A stretch of 64,000 nt of DNA from Brachionus plicatilis. Its lineage: Eukaryota; Rotifera; Eurotatoria; Ploima; Brachionidae. The stretch covers positions 1,523,214-1,587,213 of the forward strand of contig QEOQ01000180.1 in assembly GCA_010279815.1 (NCBI GenBank), in the 5' to 3' direction. The translations under genes were made by a program, and so were the position numbers. Positions 24,641 through 36,680 of the stretch are shown piece by piece. The notes under the pieces are model-generated. The model had not been told where the DNA came from, made no database searches, and was given only the letters and a program-made list of their open reading frames with translations. Each line of letters starts with the position of its first letter. Positions within the stretch are counted from its first letter, which is position 1.

Positions 24641-25154
24641 TTATAAAGAATTTTTATAAACAGTCCTTCCATAATAAAACAAATTTACTTTTTTGAAAAA
24701 AAAACATTAATAAATATTAATATATAAACATTTTGTTAATTATCAATACTGATAATTTGCTTTATTCCAAATCATTTAGAGTAAAAAATATTTTTTTCTT
24801 TTTCTTACTTTTTTTTCATTCAAAAATACAGAGAATATGAAAGCCAAGATTTTTTCAGACATTTTCTTCCAAATTTTGACACAAAATGTTTGTTTTAAAT
24901 TATTTATTTTAATTGAAAAAAATTTTTAGCCCATTTTTAAGATTTTTTAACCATTTTAACCAAACTCCAAAATCGACAGTGTGCATTACAATGTTATTCA
25001 TTTTAATAATCAAGATTTGTGTTTCTAAGTTCTCTAGAAAATCCATTTTTCTTATAACCAATAAGTCCATATAGAAAGCGCCATTCTTAAAAAAAACAAG
25101 AATGGTACTACATAAGTTAATAGTGGTGATTTGATAACAGTATTTTACGAAAAA

Positions 25155-25256
25155 TTACGTAAAATACCGTAAATTAACCAGATTTTACCAAATTTTACGT
25201 AAATTAACGTAAAATCCGAAAAGTGAAAAAGAAGTATTTTACGAAAACTTACGTAA
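25155..25256. promoter_or_regulatory. Cluster of three TTACGTAA octamers
   Basis: Perfect TTACGTAA palindromes lie at 25155-25162, 25195-25202 and 25249-25256, with further near-matches (TAACGTAA, TTTTACGAAAA) between them. TTACGTAA is the classical PAR-bZIP/E4BP4 binding site. Because the words abut a hairpin element they may instead be part of a repeat, so the regulatory meaning is uncertain. Confidence 0.3.
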
Positions 25257-25277
25257 ATTTTCAGGATTTTGAGATAA

Positions 25278-25531
25278 TTTTGGTAAAATTTGGTAAAATT
25301 AAAAACGGCCAATTCAAAATTCAAAATTTTTTGAAAAAATGTCTTTTTTTTCCAAAAATCGTAAATTTAAGAAAGCTTTTTTTATAACAATTTAAAAATA
25401 ACTAATTTTTTGACCAATTTATGAAAAAAAAAACTGTCTTAAATTTACGATTTTTGGAAAAAAAAGACATTTTTTCAAAAAATTTTGAATTTTGAATTGG
25501 CCGTTTTTAATTTTACCAAATTTTACCAAAA
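25278..25531. mobile_element. Long perfect-type hairpin (MITE-like)
   Basis: The left arm 25278-25372 and right arm 25437-25531 are near-perfect reverse complements over about 95 nt. They include GGTAAAATTTGGTAAAATT, AAAAACGGCCAATTC and CCAAAAATCGTAAATTTAAG. The loop is about 64 nt. There is no coding capacity. The near identity of the arms suggests a young foldback element or a hairpin-forming locus. Confidence 0.85.
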
Positions 25532-26727
25532 TTAGTAACATATTTTCGATCAATTTTTTCATTATCCATTTTCTATTGATTTATTTATAATCATTCAAAA
25601 TAATCATTTAAATAATAATCATATTATTAATGCTACATGCAATTAAGAAAATTTTAAAAGGTTTCCAATTTTTTATATAAATTTTGTTTAAGTAACAAAT
25701 ATGGAATAATGAAATATACAGAGTTAGCGATAACTGAAAATGGTTTACAAAATCTTAATTCGATTTGGTCAATCGTAAAATTTTATTAATTTTTATTAAG
25801 TAAATATCGAACATGTGTGTAATTTCAAATTTTTAATTTTAATAAAAAGTTCTTTTCTAAAAAATACAAGATGAAAAATTTTACAAGCTTAAATAAATCA
25901 ATTTTTTTTAATTCTATTCAAAATTCAATTAAATTCTATTGTTTCAGTATCTTATATTCACCACACAAAGCTATTTACACTGACGATAATTAATTTGAAT
26001 CTATCTACGTCGAGAAGTTAAATAATTATAAAACTTATTTGTCATTTTCAAGCTTCGGAGATTTTAAATTTTTAAATAAAAGATGCAAAGACAGATGCAA
26101 AATTGGTTAAAGCTCGATTATATAAGACAACGACAAGGCAAAAATAATGTCATAACAGAAAATAATTTTTATGGAAGATTTTTATTCGTTAGTGTTATAT
26201 ATCCTAGCTGATAATTTTCAAGAGTCAAGATATTTAATTATCGGTATGATATTAATAGTAGACAATTAAAAAATATAAAAAAAGCAGGAGACTATTTTTA
26301 AAATTTTACTTTAAATTAAAAATCAAATTTTAGTTTTTCGTTTTGAGTTAAAATTCTATTCAATTCTAAATCAAAGACATGCAAATTTAAATTTAAGTAT
26401 TATAATTTTAAAAATTCCAAACTTACAAAAAGAAACTAAGTGAACATATTGCAAAAAAATAAATTTTTTGAATTTTTGCAATTTAATTACCATTCTTGCA
26501 CGATTTCTCGCTAAATTTTTTGCTGAACTAGGACCTTTTTAATAAATTTCTTAGCAAATTGTAACAAAAAATTATCATTTTAAAAGAATTAACTTAGTCA
26601 CTCATGGAAAAAAATACGAGTGAAATTCCAAAAAAAATTTATTTTTAATTTTTTATTTTTTGCATTTCCTTTAAATCAGTCTGCTTTCTTATATAACGTA
26701 GGTAAATTATGCATTCTTTTTAGCTAA

Positions 26728-29700
26728 ATGAAAAAAAACCTGTAAATAAAATTAAAATGATTGGAACCGAAAAATCAATTGAAAGCAATCAAAAGTAGTT
26801 TATTTTGTATACCAAGCTATTTATTCAAAATTAGGCAATTGAAAATTTACTTTAGAGAAAAAGCAAAAGAGATCATTGAAAAATTTTTCCATCAGGTAAC
26901 AAAAGGCTGCGGCAGACAAGGCTGTACTAATCCAAATTGTGCATCCAACCCGAATTTTGAACCAGTACAAAATAACCAGGCAGCTGTCCTTGCAATTCAA
27001 CTTGCCCAAAACAAAGCACCTTTATGTGACCCTATGAGTTCTGCAAGTAAAGCAAACATTGCTGATGACAACGATGATATAGTCACTTCAAAGAGCTCGT
27101 CAACTGTTAATCTGAGAAGCTCGTCGGCATCATCATCTAGGAATTTGGCCTGTAGTCTTGAAGAAGCGCTTAAAGTTGTCAAAAACACAAATTTCACGAC
27201 TACAGACAGCGAACAAAATTTTATCAACGAGGAAAAAATTCAATCTCTGATCCAAAAATGCAAAGAAAATTACAAAAAAACGATCCATGAAAAGATGGAC
27301 ACAGACGATTTGGCTAGTGACCGAAGGGACATAAAAAAATCCTATGGACCACTATTTGATCTTGTCAACAGAGTGTTCACCAGCTACCATGCTCTATCTA
27401 AAAGTTTTCAGTTCGAGTCGAACAATGCAAAGATGTCCACTACCATGCCATGCATACCTCCGTTTAATATTGACTTTAACTCAATCAGACGGTCCTATTC
27501 AACTCTATTTTCAATAAATGGACTTGGCGACGAACTAGAAAGCGTCTTTAACCAAGCTCTGTATCCGCTTTGTGTCAGCATTAATTTACAATTGAAAAAA
27601 AAAATTGAAGAGGAGGAAATGGACAGAATACTGCATGCCATTCTTGTCATCAATGAGTTGCCTATTTTGGAAAGTCCGAGCTACATGGACAAGTGCTGCA
27701 AGGAGTTCTATTCAATTCTGACTCAACTGCCCGCTCAAGCAAGCTCCAAAATTGTGAACCTCTGGTCAAAATGGAACGCTGATGAACTCAGAATTTTTTT
27801 GTACAAAGCTCAACAATTTATCACCCTGGAAGTGGTGACTAAAAACATGGATTTGCCCAGCGAAGATGACGAGAATGAGGACGATGACGAAAGTGAGACT
27901 AGTGCAAAAAAAATAATCTACAAAAATGATGGAATAATTGGTGCTGTCAACTACATTCGCTTTATTTATTATGCTAGCTTGGTGGGCGGAAGGGTTGATC
28001 CGGAAAAACAGATTAGAAAAGAAAGAGAAATGGAAATTGAGGACACAAGTAGCCTGGACCGAACCGACTATCAGGGGAATTTGTATGAAGGATCAAATGA
28101 TTTGATCTACTTGCCAGATCCTCTTGAAGAAGAGCTCAAGATACGACCTATTGATTGCAGAGAGCCCAAAATTCCCAACAACGAGTTTGTAAACGAAACT
28201 CTAAACCAGTTCATAGATGTTCAATATGATTATGTTGAGTTCACTAAGCAAATGAAGAGTCTGGAAAGTGCTGAATTGGACATTAAGTCCGAGTTGAAGA
28301 AAAAAAGCTATTTTTCCTTTTTGGCAAATCCGTTCTTTATCACATTGGGCAAGAAAAATTTGGGACTTTTTTATGACAACAAAATAAAAATGATGAGAGA
28401 AAGAAGATTTAACATTATGATTAGTTTGTTGGAGGGCAGAATGCCGACTCCGTATTTTAAGATTCGTCTGAGCAGACAAAACATTTTGAGTGAGGCATTG
28501 AATTTAATTGAACTTCAGGAACAAGAAAATCCGGCTGAGCTGAGAAAACAGTTGTTTGTTGAGTTCGAAAACGAACAAGCTATTGATCAAGGTGGTGTGA
28601 GCAAGGAATTTTTTCAATTGGCAATTGATGAACTACTAAATAAAGGATACAGTAAGATGGTGACAACAAAATTTAATTGAAAATTTTTCTACTTAAAATT
28701 TTTTTTCGATTAGCCTTTTTTCAATATGATGAAAAGTCAAAGTATTATTGGTTTACGCCGTGCACAATTGAGTCCCAGCCAGAGTTTAAGCTAGTCGGAA
28801 TTTTGTTCGGAATAGCCATTTACAATAATGTTTTGTTAGATGTGCAGTTTCCGCCTGTGTTTTTTCGAAAACTTATGGGAAAAATTGGAACTTTTGAAGA
28901 TTTGGCATTTTCTCATCCAGTACTAAATTAAATAAGTTGCAATGCAATTTTTTTAATAAAAAAATTGTAAAATTTAAAGGAATTGTATCAAAGTTTATGT
29001 TCTGTTCTTGACTTTGAAGGCACCGATGATGAATTCGAAAATAATTTTATGCTTACATTTCAAATTGGTCTTTCAGACAATTTCGGCAATGTCGTAAATT
29101 TTAATCTAAAGGAAAATGGCGACAAAATATCTGTTAACATGAAAAACCGTCAAGTAAATTTTTTTAATTTTTAGCTTTATTATTAAATACAAAAAAAATG
29201 TCTAATATACCGTAAATATTTGTTTTTAACGCGCAATAAAAGCCCCAGGAACTGAGTTTTGGTGCCTCAAAAAAAACGCTTTTTAATGAAAATTTTGGAA
29301 TTTATTTGCTTCCGTGATCATAGATTTTCATCAGACTTGTTTATAAGTCACAGTTTTAAGTCTAAATCACAAAAATTTAAGTCAAAGTCATGACTTAAAT
29401 TTTTTGAATTTTTTTAACTTTTTTTTTATTTAGCTCGACACAGATATACAAATAAATTAAAATTAATAATCAATAATTTGAAATCAGCTCATAGAAATTC
29501 AATTTAATTTCTATTCCTGTTTTTTTCTTATTAAAATTCATAAAATTAATATTATTATTAGTTCTTAGTAAATTTTTAATTTTTATTTAGTAAACATATT
29601 CAGCTTTGATACTTTGGTTTAAATTAAATTAAGAAGCGAGTTAGTTTAATTAGGTTATAGATTTTACATTTTTCTTTAAAAAAAAGTACAATATTAGTGC

Positions 29701-31092
29701 GAGAGCTAGTCTCTATCTTGTTTAATCTAATAACTAGACTATAATTTATAATTTAAATTTTTGTAGCAATTTACGATATGTCTGACAATAAAAAAATAAT
29801 AAAAATTATACATAACTAAATATATAACTAAATCAATAAAACGTTTTGAAACTCAATACGATTTAAAACTAACTTGTACATTTCTTTTCCTCGGCTCTTC
29901 CTCAACTCTTCCTCAACTTTTCCTTTCCTTTCCTAAGAGTTGAAGAAAGTAATAGTCGAGGAAAGGAATAGTCGAGGAACAGTCGAATAACAAAATGCGT
30001 ACAAGTTAGTTTTAATTTGTACTGTAATTACTGTGAAAGATTCTTTTTATTCTTTATTTTTAGTTTAGAATTATAAAATTACGAAAAAATGCTTGGTGCT
30101 TCTAAAGTTTAGAAAAATGCTAAAATTGTTTTTTTAATTATTAATTTTTCAAAAATAAAAAATAATTTTGTAAAATTTTTTCTGAATTTCACAACCGCAA
30201 GTTTACAGGCCAATTATTAAAAAAAAATAAAAGCTCCAGATTTTTTCTTGCTCTAAAGGTTTCATAAAAATTATTTTTTTTTTAATGAGTAGTTATGATG
30301 TGAATTTTTTATGTGTCAGAATCAAATAATTAAAAATTGGTTTAGAGAGTATTTTTTTTGTATTTAAAACATTTTTTCAGAAAATTTGCTGTCTGAATAA
30401 AATTTTTTGCTCTTTTTAAATTTGAATTTTCAATTAATTTATAATTTTCAAGGAATTTGTTGATTTATATGCTGATTTCATATTGAACAAAGGTATCGAA
30501 GATTCATTTAAAGCATTTAGAATAGGTTTTATGAAGTTGACTCATAACAGTCCTCTTGCTAGATGGTTCACTCCAAAAGAAATCGAAACTCTTTTGTGCG
30601 GGATAAAAGTAAGATGAAGGAATTTTTAAATCAAAAAATCATCTTACAAAAATTAGGTTCTCGATTGGAAAGCATTAGAAAAATCGACCACTTATGACAG
30701 CGGATTTGAAAAAGATACTCCTTATATTAAGTAATTTGTAGCAATTTAAGATTCTAAATTTATTTATTTCTATGTGATTAGAGATTTTTGGAATATTTTT
30801 GAAGAATTCACTGATGAAGAAAAAATGCTTTTTTTAAAATTTACAACTGGTACAGACAGATGTCCTCATGGGGGCTTGTCTGAATTGAAGCTAACATTAG
30901 CCAGAAATGGCCCTGATACAGACAAGTAAATGAATTAAATAATCTAATGCAAGTTAATGTTTTTTTTTTAGATTACCGACTGCTCATACTTGTTTTAATG
31001 TTCTGCTTTTGCCAGAGTATTCAAGTAAAGAAAAATTGAGAGAAAAACTAATCAAGGCAATTCAGTACTCTCGTGGATTTGGTTTAAGTTAA
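26728..31092 (+). CDS. UBE3A: UBE3A-type HECT E3 ubiquitin ligase
   Basis: Eight exons, 26728-26741, 26856-28651, 28714-28919, 28980-29153, 30453-30608, 30657-30730, 30782-30925 and 30972-31092, give 894 residues (human about 850-875). The first coding exon is only 14 nt (MKKN plus two bases of Leu), and joining it gives [20 protein letters not shown], aligned with the human start. The AZUL zinc finger has Cys23, Cys28, Cys33 and Cys62 with the family spacing x4, x4, x28. A Ser-rich and acidic middle (YxRL-type [22 protein letters not shown]) leads into the HECT domain from about residue 540, with [37 protein letters not shown] and the catalytic PTAHTCFN, Cys862, 32 residues from the end. It transfers ubiquitin to substrates in nucleus and cytosol. 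Introns are 46-114 bp except one of 1299 bp, which contains an inverted repeat. Confidence 0.96.
29863..30015. repeat. Inverted repeat in UBE3A intron 4
   Basis: The outer arms TTAAAACTAACTTGTAC (29863-29879) and its reverse complement (29999-30015) are perfect. The inside is strongly strand-biased: pyrimidine-rich CTTCCTCAACT units on the left, purine-rich GTCGAGGAA units on the right, so the two halves pair imperfectly into a hairpin of about 150 nt. It is probably a small foldback element in the only long UBE3A intron. Confidence 0.75.
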
Positions 31093-32006
31093 TTTGTTAA
31101 TAAATCTTTATTTTTTTGTATCGACAAAAAACTAAAATTTGATACTATTTAAAAAAATGCGTCTACCATTAAGACGGCCGACAAAACATTTTATTAAAGC
31201 AATTGCAGTAAATAATTAATAAAAAAAAATATTAATCCAATATTTTTCTAAAAAAGATTTTTTTGCATAAATCTTTTTATTCAAAATATCAATATTTTAT
31301 TTTATTCTGCCAAGATTGATCTTATAAATGCATTTTTGCGTAAATGTTATCTTAATAAAATAATCTAATGCTGAAGCATCAACAACTTATCAAATTAAAC
31401 AAATGTGGGCAAAACAGAAATATTTAATTGAAATTTAACAAAAAATAAGATTTCAAATTTGAAAATACCTAAATTATTAAATTAAACAATTTCTTTATCA
31501 ACAGTAGAATTAGTAATAAGAAGTGAGAAATTTCAACAAAATTCGACTTAAATTATTTAGACTTTAATTTTGATAATTAAATTTAAAATTAAGAGAAATT
31601 TAGTTCGAGTACCCTAATTTTTTGGTAACTTGAAGTTTAAGATCAAATTTTTAGATCAAAACAATCATTTAAAATTTTAAAACTTAATTAATCCTAATGA
31701 TTTTAATAATTTTTAAGAAATAAATACTAAACATTACTAGACATATTTTGTCTAATAATGGATCATTATGAAAATAACATCAAAATGATTGATCTCTAAT
31801 TTATTTAACAAAAACAATTAATAATTTAAATAATTTAGGTAAAATTAATTCACAAATTCAAATTTATAACTTTTATATCCATTCATCAAACTGAAATAAT
31901 TTTATTTTTCTATTTTAATAAATTTTAAATTTTAAAACAGTTAATTTTTTTTGTCTTTAAAAGTAAGTTAATTCATTAAAATCAATTAAAATATTTAAAC
32001 CTTTTA

Positions 32007-32162
32007 AAGTTCAATAAAAAGGGTCATTTTGAAATTTTAAATATGAAAATAAACTTGACATGTCAAGTAATTGCGTTTGAAAAAATTAATTTTTTCTATA
32101 TTATAAAAAAAATATTACAATTTATATTTTGATCTTTTGATCTTGATCTCAAACTTCAATTC
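32007..32162 (+). repeat. Diverged direct repeat, copy A
   Basis: This aligns with 32704-32865. Shared blocks include TTCAATAAAAAGG, AACTTGACAT, AGTAATTGC and the tail GATCTCAAACTTCAATTC. Copies are about 700 bp apart start to start and differ by many small indels. Confidence 0.75.
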
Positions 32163-32703
32163 GCCAATTTTTTTATTTTTTTGTCCAAATATTAATTAAA
32201 TTCCCTAATTATTAAGTTTTTACATAAACAAATTAATTAACACTAAATTAAATAGAAATCGACTATTTTTAACTTATTGACAATTTTTTTTAAAAAATGA
32301 TAACAAATTTAATAAAAAGTACCTAAATTATGAGAAGAGAGTGTTTGTTAGAAAAAAAGATAATATTCAAACGAGTTTTATGCTGAAATCATATCAGCTT
32401 TATTTATCTAAAAAGTTGTTTTTGCCATTGAAGCTATCAGCTTCAATTTTAAAATTTAAATAATTTAAAAATCGAAAAATAATAATTTCTAGAAAATTTG
32501 TCTATTGCATTTTTTGAAAAAAACATTCAAGAGTGGAACAATAATCAGAATAAAGCTAAATAAATGAGTATATTTTTACGGATTAGTTAGATAAAAAAGT
32601 CTTCTATAAGTAAGTTTTGAAAACTTAAGAAAATAAAATTGACAAAAATAAGTTAATTTAAAACTGAACTTTTTGGTGAAGCAGATTTAGATTTAAAAAT
32701 ATT

Positions 32704-32865
32704 AAAATTCAATAAAAAGGAGCATTTCTAATTTAAAATAGGAAAATTAACTTGACATAACATGTAAAGTAATTGCTTTGTAAAAAAAATTTTTTTTTTT
32801 CTATTATTAAGAAAAATATTGCATTTTATAATTTGATCTTTTGATTTTGATCTCAAACTTCAATT
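32704..32865 (+). repeat. Diverged direct repeat, copy B
   Basis: Partner of 32007-32162, in the same orientation with block order preserved. The copies could be LTR-like ends of a ~860-bp unit or a local duplication. No primer-binding site or coding sequence was seen between them. Confidence 0.75.
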
Positions 32866-35800
32866 CAAAAAAGAAAAAATAAACCTTGGCATTAGAGTTG
32901 GCAAAATTTTTGAAAAAAAAAATCTTTTAATTTTATTAGATCCTAAAAATTCAATAAGACTAAAATGTTCATAAGTTTAAAATTAAGTCTAATGGAAAAT
33001 ACAGTTTAAAAGAATGGCCTAAACTTTGGAAAATATGCTTAAAAAAAGAAATTTAGTACGAATACCACAAATTTTCAATAAAATACCCGAAATTTTAGGT
33101 ACTTGGTTCTAAAATTAGTTTTCATTCTTTAATAAAAAGTGTTTTTTTTTCAAAGTAGTGTCAATTAGTTAAGAATTCTTTTTTTGTATTTTAATTGCTT
33201 GAATTTTTGTAATACGCAGACAACCCCAATGTAAGGGTTGAAACGTTAATGAAGCATATTTTTTTTTTTTACTATTACTTTGGAACCGTTAATTTATTTT
33301 AAATAAAGTTTTTTTTAAATTAAAGACAAAATTCACTTTTATTATTTTATATGTTTGTCGAAAAAAAAAATCACAACTAATAACCGATCTAACAGAAGAA
33401 TTAACGATTTTAACCCGTTAGACTTTATTAAAAATTTACAATTTTTTTAAAGATCAATGAAAAAAAAAATTAGAAAACTTAAAATCTGCTTGTGATTTGT
33501 GATATAGATATTTATCTAATATTAAAGCATTTTTGTAATATTTTTTTTTCAATCAATTGCTTCTTGATTGCTCATTCTTTTCTGGTTTGCTTCTGTATGG
33601 ATTTGCCATAATCATGATTTAATCAAAAGTTTAGACTAAATCTCCTAAAATTATAAAAAAAATCCAAAAAAATATTAAATATTTTTAATTTTTGATTTAA
33701 TTTAAAGTGTAGGTAGTATACATTTCTTCCATCGGAAGTCATACATTTGGCTTTTAGTCAAATGTCACAAGTAATTAAGATTTTAATATTTTTTTAAGAA
33801 ATAATTTTTTTATTTTTACTATCATTTATTTAATATTATACACTCTATCTATTCAATCCAGAATCATTAAATTATTTTTCCTACACAAAAAAGATCAAAA
33901 AATGCATGCACTTAAAGTTTTAGAAGTAGGTTTTTCCTTTTTCGCATACAAAAAGGATATCAATGAATTTGTACAATGCTTTTTAAAAAAATCATGATAT
34001 TCAGACAATTATTAGACACGCATACACTTTTTCTTAATATAAAGATAGTTTATCTTTATTTTATTGTTATTTCTTTAGCTAAAAACTTTATGATGTCGTG
34101 CCAAGAAATTTCGAAAACCATTAATTTTAAAGCTTTCCTTATTTTTATAAACTTCCGTTAAACATACTTTAATAAATAATTTCCAAAAGATTCTATAATT
34201 ATAGCATCTGAACCATTATAACCAATACTTATATTACTTACTATATCTGTCCCTAATATATCATGAATTTGTAATTTTTGCGATTTTAGCTATACGTAGC
34301 ACAATATTTAAAAGAAATTAGATAAATAATAATGGTTTGATTGTTTATTTTGTAATCCATTACACTTTTGATTTCTTTAAATTATTCCCAAGTTAATTTT
34401 TATGTCTGAAATTTTCAAATCAAATCAAACTGCTAATTACTTTTATTCGATTTAAATTAAAATATTTACAATTAAATATAAAATAAATTTGTTTTAATTT
34501 AAATTAGAATTTTATTTAAGAGACTAATTATTTTAGATTACACTGTGTTCTTTATAAAATTATGAGCAAATAAATTTGATTGAAGAAACTTAGAAAACTA
34601 AAATAGAACTGTACCATTTTTTTTAATACATATTGACATTTTGAAAATAATCAATTTTTTATTTCTATTTTCAAAAGGACTAACAATCTTTCAAAAATAA
34701 ATTCGCCATTTTTAATTTAAAGACCATTTTCTGAGATTCATATTAAATAATTTCTATTAGATAGATTCAATCTTAGGTTTAGTACTTAATTTGTCATTTA
34801 AAATTTAAATTAAATTATCTTTCTTTAAACCCATCTTAAAAATTCATCTTTTGCATAAAGCTAATTTTTTTCAAACATGTTTGATATTTATAATTTTAAA
34901 AATTTAAAAGAAATAATTTCATTTATTCAATAAGAGAAAAATTAGAACTATAAATGCATGATTATTGCAACAAGGCATTAAAAATTTTAAAGCAAAAAAT
35001 AATTTTCAAAATGGAAAGCAACAAAAACTGTTTTCTAAAAGATCTTATGTGGTTCTGATAAATAGATGAGCTGAAAAATTAAATATTTTATACAATGTAA
35101 TTTTTATACATTAAAATAATTTATCAAGATATTTTTATTTTAATCACATTTTCATAAATGAATTTTTTATAGAATTTTCGCAAATTAAGGTTGAATAAAG
35201 CGGGAGATAAAATATTTTAGTCGTAGCCAAACTACAATTAACCTTTATTAAATAACTTCGTGGTATTATTCCAATTTTCAAAAATTTCATGCCGAAATTA
35301 ACCAACAGAAATACTATTTTTTTTAAATTTACAATTTAATCTATCAATTGTTTAATTTTTCTAATCACATGTAAAATAAAAATAAATAATTTGAATTCTA
35401 ATATCTCTTAAATTTGCAAAATTTTTACAAAGTCTAAAATGAAATAATGTTTCTCATTTAGAAAAGAATATAATTCTTTGACACAAGATTTTTATGATAC
35501 TGTTCATTTATTTTGAAAGAGAATCATATTAACTTATTTTAAATTAATCGAAAAATAATTGTTTTATTTTTGTCTCTAATAAATTTTTAAAGTCTTCATC
35601 TTCTAAAGTTCAGTATTTTAATTTTGACTTCTCTAAAAATGTCAGCAATTTATTAACTTCTCAATAAATCTTTCATGCAAAAATTAATTTACGAGAATCA
35701 AATTTATTCAATAAATCTAGAATAGGAAAATAAATAATTTTATTTAAAAGCAAAAATGGTATTCAGCATTTAATTATTAACAATTATTTTTAATTAGAAA

Positions 35801-36047
35801 GAAATAAATAAAACGCTGGAAAATGTCTTTTCATTAAATTTTTTAATAAGAAAAGATAAGAGTATAATGTCAACAACATTTAGTTTATTTAAAAAAAAAT
35901 AATTGAATTAAGATTATTAAAATTTATAATTTTTATTTCAATCTAAAATTTTGAAGCCGTTTTTAGAAACTATTAAATTATTAGACTACAAGAAAACTCG
36001 AGGTAGTTCATTTAATATAGTACTAGAATTTATAACTGCAGCGTGAT

Positions 36048-36680
36048 TAATCACGCGGAGCGCGTCAGCCGTGTGACTGACGCCCTGTTGCAGTTTCCAA
36101 CGTGTTTATCAAGGTTGTTTTTGAATGAGTTGACGGATTGGGATTCTGATATTTCGTAAGGGAGCACATTCCAAATGTTTGCTATCCTGTTGTTAAAGAA
36201 TTCGTGTCTTTGATTGCAGCATCTCACTATTTCGCGTCTAAAGTTCCCTCTGTTGCCTCTGCGAGGCTCTCCGCATTGTGAGGATGTGTGCCAGTTTATC
36301 TCCTCTAGTCCTTTTTCAATTTTGAATTCTTGGATTAGGTCGCCTCGAATTCTTCTCTCCAAAAGTGTTGATAAGCCTAATCTTTCGCATCTTGTTTTAT
36401 AATGAAGATGAGTGGCTCTATGCTGAACTTTCTCTAGAGTTACAATGTCTGATTTGGTTTAAGGTGACCAGGCTGAGATGGCGAATTTGATTTGGGGCCG
36501 AATGTATGAAGTGTAAAGTTTTTTCCATAACTTAGCGTCACGGTAGACGAAAGTTCTATTTAACTTACCCAGAATACTGTTTGCTTTTGAAGCAGCTTTG
36601 TTTACTTGCGCGTTCGGCTTTTAATTATTTGAATTCATTATGCCAAGATCTCTTTCGCACACAAAATGAATTGGTTAATA
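36048..36680 (-). mobile_element. 3' end of a CR1/Jockey-like non-LTR retrotransposon
   Basis: The minus strand encodes the C-terminal part of a reverse transcriptase. In order: ERDLGIM, NKAASKANSILGKLNRTF, AKLWKKLYTSYIRPQIKFA, AWSP, LEKVQHRATHL, ERLGLSTLLERRIRGDLIQ, and finally FFNNRIANIWNVLPYEI and SVNSFKNNLDKH. These are the standard thumb and C-terminal motifs of CR1/L2/Jockey-type elements. Two in-frame stops (near 36622 and 36468) break the frame, and the N-terminal endonuclease and palm are absent. It is therefore a dead, 5'-truncated copy. A short AT-rich 3' tail follows at about 36000-36047. The segment is much GC-richer than its surroundings. Confidence 0.9.

Larger units (their letters stand above)
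22413..26727. other. Intergenic region with repeats
   Basis: AT-rich, and holds a short tandem duplication (23377-23412), a GC-richer decayed coding-like region (about 23800-24640), a TTACGTAA cluster (25155-25256) and a long hairpin (25278-25531). No intact gene was seen. The promoter of UBE3A should lie near 26600-26727. Confidence 0.5.
31093..36047. other. Intergenic, AT-rich, with a dispersed duplication
   Basis: No gene or RNA was supported between the UBE3A stop and the retrotransposon fragment. The only structure is a diverged direct repeat (32007-32162 and 32704-32865). Remaining sequence is low-complexity A/T. Confidence 0.5.

Noticed and set aside
28201..28479. 92-codon antisense frame inside UBE3A exon 2
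   Set aside because: It lies opposite the conserved start of the HECT domain. No domain; a shadow frame.
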